A DNA stretch of 64,000 nt. It comes from Macrotrachela quadricornifera (lineage: Eukaryota > Rotifera > Eurotatoria > Philodinida > Philodinidae). The stretch spans positions 1,219,181-1,283,180 of the forward strand of contig JAJEKB010021317.1 in assembly GCA_022393335.1 (NCBI GenBank). The letters are read 5' to 3'. Below the pieces are notes generated by a model, which was not told the origin of the DNA, searched no databases, and was given only the letters and a program-made list of their open reading frames with translations. Made by a program: the position numbers and the translations under genes. Below, in pieces: positions 34,755-46,048 of this stretch (position 1 is its first letter; each line of letters starts with the position of its first letter).

Positions 34755-37700
34755 ATGTTGTACAAAAAAAGTGAGAATGAAAGTGTGTTGTATAAGAAGT
34801 TAGTTGATCCAAGGTCGAATAGACAATTTTCACGTAAATGTATTATAATATCATTGGTTGTGGTAATGATATTGATAGTTTTTTCTCTTTGTCTATGGTG
34901 GATTGTACTTAGGGCATACCAAAAGTAGTGAGGGAAGTACTTTTTTTCCTTAGGCAGAAGTCTAAAAAAATTTCTTTTTTTACCAATCGATAGAGCGTGT
35001 TTCGCTCTATCTTTCTATGCTATTTGATCACTATTCAGTTGATCTTATAATAATAAAATTTCGGTAAGAACTATTTTCATTGAAAATTAGCTGGTAGCAT
35101 TTAGATCATAACGGACATGGCATTATAAAAGTGGCACACTTTTGTATTTCATTTTATCATCACTTAACGCGTTGTATTAGAAAAACAGAATATATCAGAA
35201 GATGCAGCGTGAAAAGCTCTGCAATTTATAAAGGATCGCTTATTCTATAGTTGCACTTTATGTTTGCAGAATGGACAAAATTCTGAGCGATCAATTTTCA
35301 CGTTGCAAAACAAGATTGACTTTTTTAGTAAATGACGAATTCGGTTTTTTTTTATCTTATCTTTTTATAATTGTTCTCTCTAAATTGTAGAGCTTTTCAC
35401 GCTGTATCTTGCAGTATATTTTGTTTCTTTAAATAAAACATCTTAGGTAATAAAAAAGATGAGATAGGGGAAACCGAATGCATTTTTTACTAAAAAACAA
35501 TCTCGTTTCCGCAATATCGAAATTTGGTCGTTTAGAGTTTTGTTCGTTTTGAAAATAAAAAGTGCAACTGTAGAATAATCGATCCTTTATAAATTGTAGA
35601 GCTTTTCACGCTGCATCTTCTGATATATTCTGTTTTTCTAATACAACGTATTAAGTGATAATAAAGTAGAATGCGAAAGTGCCACACTCATTATGATCTA
35701 ATGCTACCAGCTGATTTTCAATGAAAATAATTCTTATCGAAATTTTATTATTATAAGATCAATTGAATAGTGATCAAATAGCATAGAAAGATAGAGCGAA
35801 ACACGCTCTATCGATTGGTAAAAAAAGAAATTTTTTTAGACTTCTGCCTAAGGAAAAAAAGTACTTCCCTCACTACTTTTGGTATGCCCTAAGTAGAACA
35901 GTAAGTTGAGTACTTGAAAAATATTTAATAGAATATTTCATTTCATTGTGCATAGTCCATCTCAAGTTAGGAAATCAACAATGAAAATCAAATGTAAAAA
36001 ATGTTTCAATTCGACTTTGGCAACAATATATGATAAAAAAGTTCATAATACAACACTTTTTTCATCAAGTGATTTAACAATGTTGAGTACTCGTCAATTT
36101 AGCAATTACACTTCGACATTTCATAACATGGTTACTCAGACTGGTAAAGTAAGATTTCATTTTTGATCGTGTTTTTATTCTCAGTTTTTCTTGAATCTAT
36201 GAACACTGATAAAGATTGATTATAAAAGCATTTAGTTCATCTCGAAAAATTTTCTCTGATAATTGTTAACTATTTTTAAGTAAAGGAGCTGTTGGATCAC
36301 TAATTCAAACTGTATAACGGTAACTTTTGTCTATGAGTATTCAAAATTTGTGATGAAACTCAAATACAAAGCAATGAAAAATCAATTAAATTAGTTTGAT
36401 AACTATAAATTAAAATCGTATTATTTCAATTCATTTTTCAAATAAATTAAAAATAATTAGAAGAAAAGTTCCAGGTATTGATATATCAAGAATTTCCAAT
36501 CTATACTCTCTTTAGCTGTTGTAGTATTATTTGCGAAAATAATATCTATAAGACAACTTTAGATTCGTTCAAATTCATAAATAATAGAAAATATTTAGGT
36601 AGACTGAAAATTTTGAATGAGTCACAAAATTTCATGTGAAGACTCAATACCGTCATGGATAAATAATCACAAAATATTGATTTTATTTTAGATGAAACAA
36701 CTTTGACTAGCACCATTAACACAACTATCGTATCAACAATAATAACTACAACGACCCCAATCAGCAGTAAGTGGTGTTCCTAGGGACGGCGCGACCGGGG
36801 AAGGAAGGAATAGGAGAATCACCCTCTCCTCCCGCTCCCTACGTTTGAAAAAAGTATCTCCCTTTCTGCTCCGACCCGTTCGCGCAGTCCCTGCTTGTTT
36901 CTTCTGTTAGATACCTATTTTGGAAATATTGACTTTCAAAATTCTCATTTAAACTATTTTTACTATCAGTATAAAGACGTACAGTATCGATTCAATTTTC
37001 ATTGTGTTAAACTCATTATCTCATTTAGTGATAAAAGTGCTAGAAAGATTTGACTTACAGCAATGAAAACAAAGCGCACACTCCACTACATTATGAAAAA
37101 CTAACAATGTAGAAGAATGAAATGAAACATAAACTAAATTATTTTTCTATCTGTTAAGAAATCAAAAAAGAGTTCTTCAGAATATTATGAGTCTGTAATT
37201 GTACACATCATTAAGGTGAAGAAAGAAATGACTAGAACAATAAAGAATGAATGATCACAAGAGATTAAATCATAACATATTGATTCTATAATTCCGCTGT
37301 TTTTCGTTTCATTTATCTCTTATAAAAAAGAAAGAAAATAAAACGAGATAATATCACTCTTTCAAGATCATTTGTTAAGTAGATCTATACGATTGTTAAA
37401 GATGTCAAAACAGAGTTAATACCTATATTTTATTGTTATTTTCATCAAAATTCCATTTAACTAAATAATAGTGTATACTTTGAAGAATGTAGAGAAATGA
37501 CACTGTTGAATATCTTTAAAGGATTTGTGAACGGACATTTTCAAGAATTGAGAAACTCGGAATACCTACTTATTCTGGTTTATCATCTACTGGTCGCTTA
37601 TACCTTTTTCACATTGAGAAAGTTCAAAAACCTTCATATGTCTCATGAGCTTTCTCACAAACCAAAAATAGTGTTTCGCATATCCGTTCGAAATCCCAAT

Positions 37701-38697
37701 TGATTTCTGTGGAATATGGGTTTACCATAATACGTTTACAGTTTTCAAAACTATCAATTTGATTTTTGCTAGCCAAATAAGAGTATTCGAAAACATTTTT
37801 AGTGGATTAAAATTGGTACTGTGAAAAACTCTGCGATATGCTGGAAATCTTTTCATTAATCTTTTTCTAAACAAAATAAATCCATAATTATTACTTGGAT
37901 TTTGACTTCAACATAAACATGTTTCTCTTAGAAATGAACTGTTCATCTTTAAATTTGTAGAAATAGGTTTTTAACAACAATCAAAATTTTACTGATTTTT
38001 GGATAATTTTTAAAAAAAATTGTTATCACAATCTATTTGCGATTAAAATATAAAATACGATAAAACTACTAATGTCGTAAATTAATAATTTATAGAGATA
38101 TCTGTCATTGTCTATATGGGATCATTTACAGTTGCTAATGGATCTTTTTTTGTATTAACAAAAACCCAAATACTCTTTGATAAGGTTATTTCCAGGTCTC
38201 TTGTATAATATAGATTTTTTCTTTCAGCCTTTGAAATTTACATGAATAAGAAGGTATACATCGAATCGGTTGATCTTCCTTATCAATATCTTTCGACAGG
38301 AAGTTCATATTCTAACATCTATCTCCTTCCTTCTTCTTCTGATACGACTGTTTTCATTGTTCGACCATGTCTCTGGCAACTTCTACATCAGACTTATCCT
38401 AATTTAACCTGTGTTTCATTCGAATCTGCGAATGGAAGACCAAAAAAATATTTACAACATGGAAATTATCGCGTATATATGGGTTTGTCAAGTAATCCAA
38501 CACGAAGTTCAAATTTCGTGGGTGATACATCATTTCTGCTTGTTGGTGATCCGATGAAGTTTCGATTACGATCTACAGCATCGATGCACATTGATTCAGT
38601 CATATGGCTTCAATATGATATTCCATACTATGATGTTTATATGCGTTTGGATAATACAATTACAAATATTCATTATTTTAAATTTGTACTCACGTAA
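34755..38697 (+). CDS. Type II membrane protein with probable AbfB-like (CBM42) lectin head
   Basis: Exons 34755-34924, 35956-36143, 36692-36766 and 38228-38697 give 300 residues with phases 2, 1 and 1 matching at each junction. The N-terminus is cytoplasmic and basic (about 28 residues), followed by one membrane helix (about 29-52, CIIISLVVVMILIVFSLCLW). Exon 2 is Ser/Thr/Lys-rich, and exon 3 is a pure Thr-rich stalk (TTLTSTINTTIVSTIITTTT). The last exon holds two related segments (YIESVDLPYQYLSTG and VSFESANGRPKKYLQHGNYR) that resemble AbfB beta-trefoil repeats, so the head may bind arabinose-type or other sugars. That domain call is from pattern memory. An in-frame TGA lies just before the ATG. 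A 978 bp palindromic element (34912-35889) sits at the first exon end and may supply its donor. The layout parallels the LamG gene at 12845. Confidence 0.75.
34912..35889. mobile_element. Palindromic TA-flanked MITE inserted at an exon end
   Basis: The terminal inverted repeat GGGCATACCAAAAGTAGTGA at 34912 is perfectly mirrored at 35889, with TA on both sides (34910-34911 and 35890-35891) as a target duplication. Arms of several hundred bp match throughout (for example GATAGAGCG..CGCTCTATC hairpin halves and CACGCTGCATCTTCTGATAT). TA duplication points to mariner/Tc1-type mobilisation. Confidence 0.9.
36782..36892. mobile_element. 111 bp GC-rich inverted-repeat insertion in an intron
   Basis: AGGGACGGCGCGACC at the left is mirrored by CGCGCAGTCCCT at the right; the interior is pyrimidine-rich on one half and purine-rich on the other. 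The end resembles the AGGGACTGCGC end of the dispersed repeats at 19.2 and 27.8 kb. Confidence 0.6.
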
Positions 38698-39047
38698 AAA
38701 TCTTAATTATTCGAGAAACAACATATAAATATACTTAAAAGAGTTTTAATAGAAATTAATTCCATATATATCCTATTGAACATTGACTTTTTAATTAAAA
38801 TCTGATTTTTTTTTTGATTAAATTCAAGTTACTAAATAAATAATACTAAAGAACGGCTGCATAGACATCGTATTTATTATCACGTTTTTAACCCTTTGAG
38901 GACGAAATTTTTTTATAATCGAAAAAACATTTTTCAAATGACGGGAAATCGAAACAACTTTGTTGTCTTTATGATAATTTGAAGCCAAAAAAACCTGTTT
39001 GGTGTCTATATCCATATGAATACAATGTTGTTTGATGCAATTATTGA
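38698..39047. other. Intergenic, no gene seen
   Basis: AT-rich spacer downstream of the lectin-like gene. Confidence 0.35.
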
Positions 39048-39055
39048 CATGTAAT

Positions 39056-39550
39056 CAGAGATGTCCATCGCGGCTGAAAAACTGCCGCTGCCGCGCCGCG
39101 GCCTTAGAGAAAAAAAGCTACCGCGCCGCTGCCGCGACGCGGTGATGTATTAGATAAAGCTGCCGCGCCGCTGCCGCGACGCGGTCTAACATAAACTAGC
39201 CGCCGCCGCGCCGCTGCCGCGATGGTTTTCAAAAAAACGTTTCGAATTTCACTGTTCCAACTGTATCAGACAACAGATATTGCTAGTAAACTATCAAATT
39301 CATTCAGCTCTACATTGTTCTATTTGTAAAAAGTAAAATTTCTTTCAAAATCATGTTATTTTTCGATGTTCTAAAAAAAAGTTTGCCGCTGCTGCGCCGC
39401 TGCCGCGATGGCTTTTTAAAACGTCAGCCGCTGACGCGCCGCTGCCGCGACAATTTTTAGAAAAATCTGCCGCTGCCGCGCCGCTACCGCGACCGCGTCC
39501 GCGTCGCGTCCGCGGCAGCGGCAGCGGCAGCGCCGCGATGGACATCTCTG
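39056..39550. mobile_element. GC-rich hAT-type MITE with 8 bp target duplication
   Basis: Perfect 18 bp inverted repeats (CAGAGATGTCCATCGCGG and complement) are flanked by identical CATGTAAT at 39048-39055 and 39551-39558. An 8 bp duplication and CAGAG ends are hallmarks of hAT elements. The inside is built of repeated GCCGCTGCCGCG and its complement, strikingly GC-rich for this genome. It could fold strongly. No transposase. Confidence 0.92.
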
Positions 39551-39558
39551 CATGTAAT

Positions 39559-40920
39559 CTCCTCGTTCCATTTTATTTCTCTTGTCAAAATCCGGCTGTA
39601 TACCTGATCGATCTGGTCTAATAGTTTCATAAACTTTTATGTTCCATAGCTTTCACTTTTCTAATAATCTGAGAGAAGTGAAAAATTTCTCGAAATATCA
39701 ATGTTTCTTTTCGACTGGTTTCCTCTTTTCCTAAATAGATTTAATAATTGAATAAATAACCAATGATTGAATCACATAAACACCAAACTTTCTAACCTAT
39801 TTTTATTGATTTTAAAGGCAAATATTGTCTGAGACTTGATCTTACCTTAAATTTTATTAAACTTTCGTCGATTGTACCATAGCGACCAAATTTATCATTG
39901 TTTTGAAAATTTCAGTAAAATTTTTAACTTTGTAAATTTGACTGTATGAGAATATTCTCGAAAAACAAAAGATTAGAGGAGAAAAGAGAGAAATTCTGAT
40001 ATGACTGTATTTTCGCAGCATGAACGAAGGATATTTGATAATAATTTATATAGGAGAAGGAAAGAAAGAGATGACACATTCAATTGTTTATGACCCTAAA
40101 TATTTAATAGTTTAATATGAACTAAACACTTTTTTCTCTATTAAAATTCTAAGATCTACTTTAAATTATTCGAACTATAGTATCAAATAGATATGCTGCT
40201 CTTTTCTATTATACGACAGAAATAAATAAAACAGTCGAATTTTTCATTATTAGCATACTTTTACTGATCAAAGATACTTTTTTATTTATGTATACGTTAT
40301 CTAGCGTATTCGTCATAAATGAACCTTATGAATATAAATATTAATAGAAAGAAAACCCTTGTAAACACGTACACATTGACTTTTTATTTATAATGATGCA
40401 GATCAATACTTATACAAAGTCGATTCGTTCTGTTTTCTATATTATTTTTTCAAAAACAAGGTATAAAGAAGACAATTTCGCAGCAACTATGAACACAATA
40501 ATTCTGTTAAATTTATTTCTCTTTTTCAGTTGTATAAATTGAGCTACCTAGTCTTTTTCCATTTGATTTTATGAAATATAAAAACTTATCATTTTTATTT
40601 TCTGACAGTTGCTTCATCGTTTTTGTTTTGCAAAAATGAGAAAAATCTATTTTCTTTTAGTTTATAATTTAATAAAATTTATTTCTTATTGTCAATTCTG
40701 ATATATCTAGTACTATTTATAATCGATTGATAATATTTCGTATATGTACAATTGAAAAAGTGATTGATTTAACAAAGGAAAATATTTTCCAGCAATTGTA
40801 TTCAATAGAATGTGTACATACACTTCAATGCAATTATATATTCGAATGTATCATAGAAAAAAGAAAGAGTATTGGTTAAATTAAGTTTAGAAAAATGAAT
40901 TGTTTTACATAAAATGTCAA
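39559..40920. other. Intergenic, no gene seen
   Basis: AT-rich spacer between the hAT element and the 3' end of the NHL gene; no coding frame recognised. Confidence 0.4.
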
Positions 40921-43858
40921 TTATGGGAGTTTATATCGTTGAACACGATGATTGTCGGTATCAGTCACATATAAGAATGTCTCATTTGTGCTTAATTTAA
41001 TATTTGTAGGTGAATAGAGTAATGTTGCATTAGCACCAGTCACTCCAGTTATTCCAATAATAGTTGTTCCATTTCTTGCTCCTGGACGCCAAAGTTGAAT
41101 TCTATGATTAGCTTTATCAGCAATATAAATATCACCTGTTTTTTTAGAAACACATACATCATATGGTTGATATAATTGATGACTACCTGATCCTTGACCA
41201 TTTCCACCGGCTACAGTAGTTCCACTCGTTGTATCATCAAGACTATAACGTTGAATTCGATTATTTCCAAAGTCAGCAATATAAAGATAAGAATTATCTT
41301 CATCGATATAGAGTCCATAAGGTCTGTTGAGTCGTTGATTGCTACTACTGTAAACTCCTGTTGTACCAGCTACAACTACTCCAGACGTTGCATTTGGTGA
41401 CCATTTCATAATTCGATGGTTCTGATAATCAGCAACGTAAATATTTCCATATGAATCAACAGCTAAACCTACTGATTCACCGATTTGATTTAAGGCAGAT
41501 CCTGCACTACCATTGCCAGCTACTTGAACGATAGATGATGGATTTTTGCGCCAAAGCATCACTCTATAGTTAAAATTATCATTAATATAAAGATTAGACG
41601 CACTATCAATAGCTATTTGTGCTGGAAACGTTAATTGGTTTATAGAAGAACCAGATATTCCTGTACCAGCAACCATGGATCCTATTAAAGATCCTTCTTG
41701 AAATTTCATCACCCTATAATTGTAATGATCAGCAACATAAAATGTGCCGTTTACATCGAGGGCTAATCCCCAAGGATTTCGTAAAGCATTATTAGCAGAT
41801 CCACTTGTTCCATTTCCATAGCCTGCAATTGTGACACCACTCAATGGAAACAAATCTAAAATATTTCATACAATGTTTTAATATAAACCTAATTACATTT
41901 TATATGAAGAAAAGTCCAGTATACTAGCTGGAAAAGCTTTCAGCACAATCCCTGCAGGATTAAAAATGTGAAATACGATAGAATTCGTTATATTCTGACC
42001 ATAGATTTTATATGGTGACGCTCTATAATAAGAACTAACCTGTCTATCACGGTCTGTGACGTATTGTTGCTATACATATCGGTCATGTCTTCGGGAGAAT
42101 GGGTGAAAATATCTACTCTTTAAACACTCTTCTAGGTTGTGTTTCACGAAATGGAATAGCTGACAAATCAATAATTGTGAATAATGCAAAATATGCGGAA
42201 AAAAATATTTATTAGTCTTGAACAGACTTGAAACCGATCTAATTTTTCAGACCGAATCGGACTGGTCGCTTCAAACTCTTACCTAAACCAACGAAAAACT
42301 AGTCCCTTCAAATTCTTGATTTAATTGACAAAAAAAGTAAATAACTAATGCTTTCACGAAATAGCTTGTCACGTTGATTCTACCAAGATATACAATATTA
42401 AACTCGTACAATTCCTGGAGGTTTTCTAATAGTAGCAACTTCTTTTTTAGTCTGTCACATTTAGTATGCTAATATACAGAACTAATGAAGATTTATTTCA
42501 AAACTTTTCGACTAATGAAGGAACCACCTGAGATGTCAAAAAGATTATCGCTTGGAGATATGATGATTAGATAAGACACAGCTAAAAGTGATATATCCGA
42601 AGTTAGTTCGAGCAGAAGTTGTGATCTGACTGAAATATTGGCTCTTTACTAGAATTTCCCTATGGGATCCTCCTATCTCACCCATTAAATCAAAGTTTGG
42701 AATTTTGAGTTGAGACTTTGTCCGTATCAAGGCCTCAGCTAGAGTGGTTCATCCATCAAGTATCAGAATTTTTCGATTAAACATTCTCGAAATATATTGT
42801 TTTCAAAATATCCATGTATACAACAATATACATAAGAAATTGTGCTTGTGCTAACAGACTCATATCTCAGAAATGCTTAGTCCAAAGCTTCTAAAACTTG
42901 GTGGATGAACTACTCTAACTGAGGCCTTGATATGGACAAAGTCTCGATTCAAAATTCCAAACTTTGATTTTATGGATGAGATGGGATTCCATAGGGAAAT
43001 TCTAGTAAAGAGTCAATATTTCAGTCAGATCACAACTTCTGTTCGAACTAATTTCGGATATATAACTTCTAGCTATGTCCTATCTAATCATCTTATTCTC
43101 AAGCGAAAAGCTTTTTGGCACCTCGGGTGATTCCTTCGTAAGATTATTGTCTATGAGTGATCTCAAAATTTCAAAACAATTCTTGAATTTAAATCAACAG
43201 CAGCTTATAATATCTGGCTAACTTTTTGTGATGGAAGGATGAGAAAGTATTAGTCAATATCTAGAGCTGTGATTTCCAAATATGATTGAAGTTTTGCTAG
43301 TGGTAAACCTTCTGGATCAAATCTCACGACCATTGATTCCATGGAAAACCTTAAAAATGAATAAGATAAGCAAGTTTTAGCACCCGAAAAATTTAAAAAA
43401 GACCGGTGAAGACCGGTTGGTTCGGTTTGGAAGTCTGGTGTCCAGTAATAATGAAAACTTGTTTCTTTTCAGTGTATCGGGATGAATGTAAATATTAAAT
43501 TACCTCTGGTCGTATTTTGTATTGGTGGTTGTTGTATAAATATAAATGTTGAATTAATATTGATTTGTACCGTCGATGATGATGAATAATTAGTGAATAA
43601 TACACATGTTTTATTATTTTTATAGCAATTCATTCCTACATACAATAGAGATGTAGTTGACAATAATCCTTGACAAATACATTCCGAACATGTATTTTTA
43701 TATGTTATTATTGTATTGATGTTAGTGAAGATACATGTTGCATTATATATATAACCAATACGTTGTGTACAATTAACAGTGACAATATTTACGATAAAAA
43801 TGGCTAAGAAAATTGTTTGTATCATGTTTTGACAGAAATATGAGCTATTATTGCTCAT
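40921..43858 (-). CDS. Secreted NHL-repeat beta-propeller protein
   Basis: Exon 1 (43858-43504) and exon 2 (41855-40921) join in phase 1 (G plus AT gives Asp) to 429 residues. Exon 1 has a signal peptide (MIQTIFLAIFIVNIVTVNC, after an 11-residue extension; the second Met at 43825 is an equal candidate) and about 85 Cys- and Asn-rich residues reminiscent of a PAN/Apple-type module. Exon 2 encodes six NHL repeats with the usual pattern (NPWGLALDVNGTFYVADHYN, GLAVDSYGNIYVADYQNHRI, RPYGLYIDEDNSYLYIADFG and others), enough for one six-bladed propeller. NHL propellers bind proteins or other ligands; the signal peptide says it is exported. The 1.65 kb intron holds a fold-back transposon. A decayed paralogue lies at 45000-45535. 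Confidence 0.88.
42513..43142. mobile_element. Fold-back element, family FB, copy A
   Basis: Arms of about 200 bp or more mirror each other (for example AACTTTGATTTAA / TTAAATCAAAGTT region and GAATTTCCCTATGG / CCATAGGGAAATTC). The ends read AATGAAGGAACCACCTGAG and the complement of ACGAAGGAATCACCCGAGG. Lies in the NHL gene intron. Confidence 0.8.
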
Positions 43859-44999
43859 CAGGTAATATAATGAACAAAGAATAGTATGTCGTATTGCTTT
43901 GTTTCCTTTTCAGGCATCGTTAATGGATTTTTAAGTATACTTAAATAGAATAGTTCATTATACAATAAAATCTAGATTCAATATTTTTATTACAAAAGAA
44001 TATATGATTGTGTGAACATTATCTTTCTTGCTTATAAATATATCATACGGATCAAAGATGAACAAAAAAGTCATGCCTATCCGTTTCATATAAATTTCCA
44101 TGAATAAAACATATAATTAAGTTTTTATGAAAAATGTTCATCTCCATAGACAATGTAACACTCATGTTTAGTTTTTTTCTCTTTATTAAGAAAGACGTAC
44201 TTAAAGTTGAAAAAAAGTTTGTTTTTTTCTTCATTTATATTTGAGTTAAATATTTTTGGATTTGTTCTCTTTATCGTAGAGAAAGAGTCCTAATTATAAA
44301 CATAAATTTTTTTCTTGCTTGGATATCCGCAGAGAGTCAAAAAAACATTAGGATTGACGAAAGGGTAATGAAAGAGAAAGAATTTTTCAAAAATTTTTCA
44401 AGTTCAATTTTTAAACAAATGATCAGTTTTTAAGAAAAAAAAAACATTCGGTTTTATAAAATTTAGTCGAAGTCGATTGAGAACGAGGAACTTCAATATG
44501 ACTTTTTATAAATGAATAGATTGGTGAGATTTTAGAAGTTCGATTTCTACGTGAAGGAACTGAGCGAATCTTTAGGCGAGCGTTACTTGCTTTTATAGAA
44601 ACAATAAATGTTAGAGATATATTATTTCTCTTTTCTTATTGATAAAATGAAAGAATTCTATGCAACATATTGAAATCTTTTCCCGTGGTCCCCTAAAAAT
44701 ATCTTTTTCTTTATTAGTAGTAGTCCGAAAAGTTTTCTTGTTTTCTTTTCAAACATTAAAATCAATAAATGGGTCTTTTTTTTTGAAGTTTATTTTTCAA
44801 AAATAGTTCATAGATGAATTAAGTATTGTCTAAAAGAGATTGTGTACAAGAAAAATTTGGTCAATTTGTTTTGTAAATGTGTGGTAATAAATAAAGAGTT
44901 GATGAGATTAATTATATATATTAGAATTGTTGTATCCTATTGTTGCTCGAATCACTCACCTATGGCAAGGTTTCATTTATGTTCAATATAATACTGGAG
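43859..44999. other. Intergenic, no gene seen
   Basis: AT-rich spacer between the NHL gene and its decayed relative; no features recognised. Confidence 0.4.
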
Positions 45000-45535
45000 G
45001 GTATAAATAGCACTTTTGCACTGACATCGGTCAGTCCAGTTACAGCAGCCAAAGCCATTCCACCTGTTGTACTTGAACTCCAGCGCTAAATTCCGTGATA
45101 ACCTCTACCAGAAATATAAATATCATCTGTCTTCTTCGAATCATACACGCTGGAAGGCTGATTTAATCAATGATTGCCTGTTCGAGAACCAGTTTCACCG
45201 ACGACAGTGGTTTCATTGATTGTATTGTCGAGACTATAGAGTTGAATTCGACGGTTTCGAGTATCGGCAATATAAAGGTAAGAATTATTTTCATCGAGAT
45301 AGAGTCCATAAGGTCTCTTGAGCAGTTGGTTGCTACTACCAGATATATTTGTACCTGCGACAATTACGCTGATAGTAGTATTGACAACCCATTTTATTAC
45401 TCCGTGATTATCAGCATCGCTTGCATAAATGTTTGCTGTAGCGCTTTTAGTACCGTTCCCAGTCATTAGAGCGTTGTTAACATTACTGCTCACTCCATTT
45501 CCATATGCAGCAGCGTTAATCGTACACGTAAACAT
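45000..45535 (-). pseudogene. Decayed NHL-repeat paralogue
   Basis: One continuous minus-strand frame matches the intact NHL gene (RPYGLYLDENNSYLYIADTR versus RPYGLYIDEDNSYLYIADFG; KKTDDIYISGRGYHGI versus KKTGDIYIADKANHRI). Two stops occur, after TGNH at 45167-45169 and after GYHGI near 45087. Early blades are shortened, and the signal-peptide exon was not found. Best explained as a decayed tandem duplicate. Confidence 0.8.
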
Positions 45536-46048
45536 TAATGGGTTAATTCCGAAAATTTACTAAACCCACAACCGAAAACTGATCTGCACATAAAACAGGT
45601 GATATTATCACTTTGGTGGGACTATCGATGTATCGTCTACTTTCAGCTTCTTCCTCCTAACACCATTGTCGACTCCCAGTTATACTGGAAACAACTCGAA
45701 AATTTGGAGGCTGTTCTGCCGCTTTTCGACAATGCTAGATTTCATATAACAAAGGTCACCAGTCTTGATACCTTCTGATTATTATCTGTTCGAGAAACAC
45801 TTAAAATCGAATCTCGGAATTATTTTCGAATCTTTATATAAGAACTTTCATGAAGATAGTTTCGGGATATGTTGTCAATTGACAGTCTCTTGTTTGAATA
45901 AAATTTTACACAAGTAACACAAAAAAAACCGGTCAAGACTTGCATCAATTCAATAGAAGTTTTTTTCAAAAAGAAAAATACAAAATGTACAGATACAGAG
46001 AACGATAAGAAAAAGATACATATATACAAGAGTTACAGAGAAAGTTAA
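45536..46048. other. Intergenic, no gene seen
   Basis: Spacer between the NHL pseudogene and the 3' end of the IAP gene. Confidence 0.35.

Noticed and set aside
39351..39545. Gly/Arg/Ala-rich minus-strand frame as a small RNA-binding protein
   Set aside because: It is simply the GC-rich repeat inside the hAT MITE read through; the frame ends at the element edge.
42545..43130. Two similar short proteins on opposite strands in the NHL intron
   Set aside because: They are the two arms of a fold-back element translated.
45170..45469. 99-codon plus-strand frame
   Set aside because: Antisense shadow of the NHL pseudogene.
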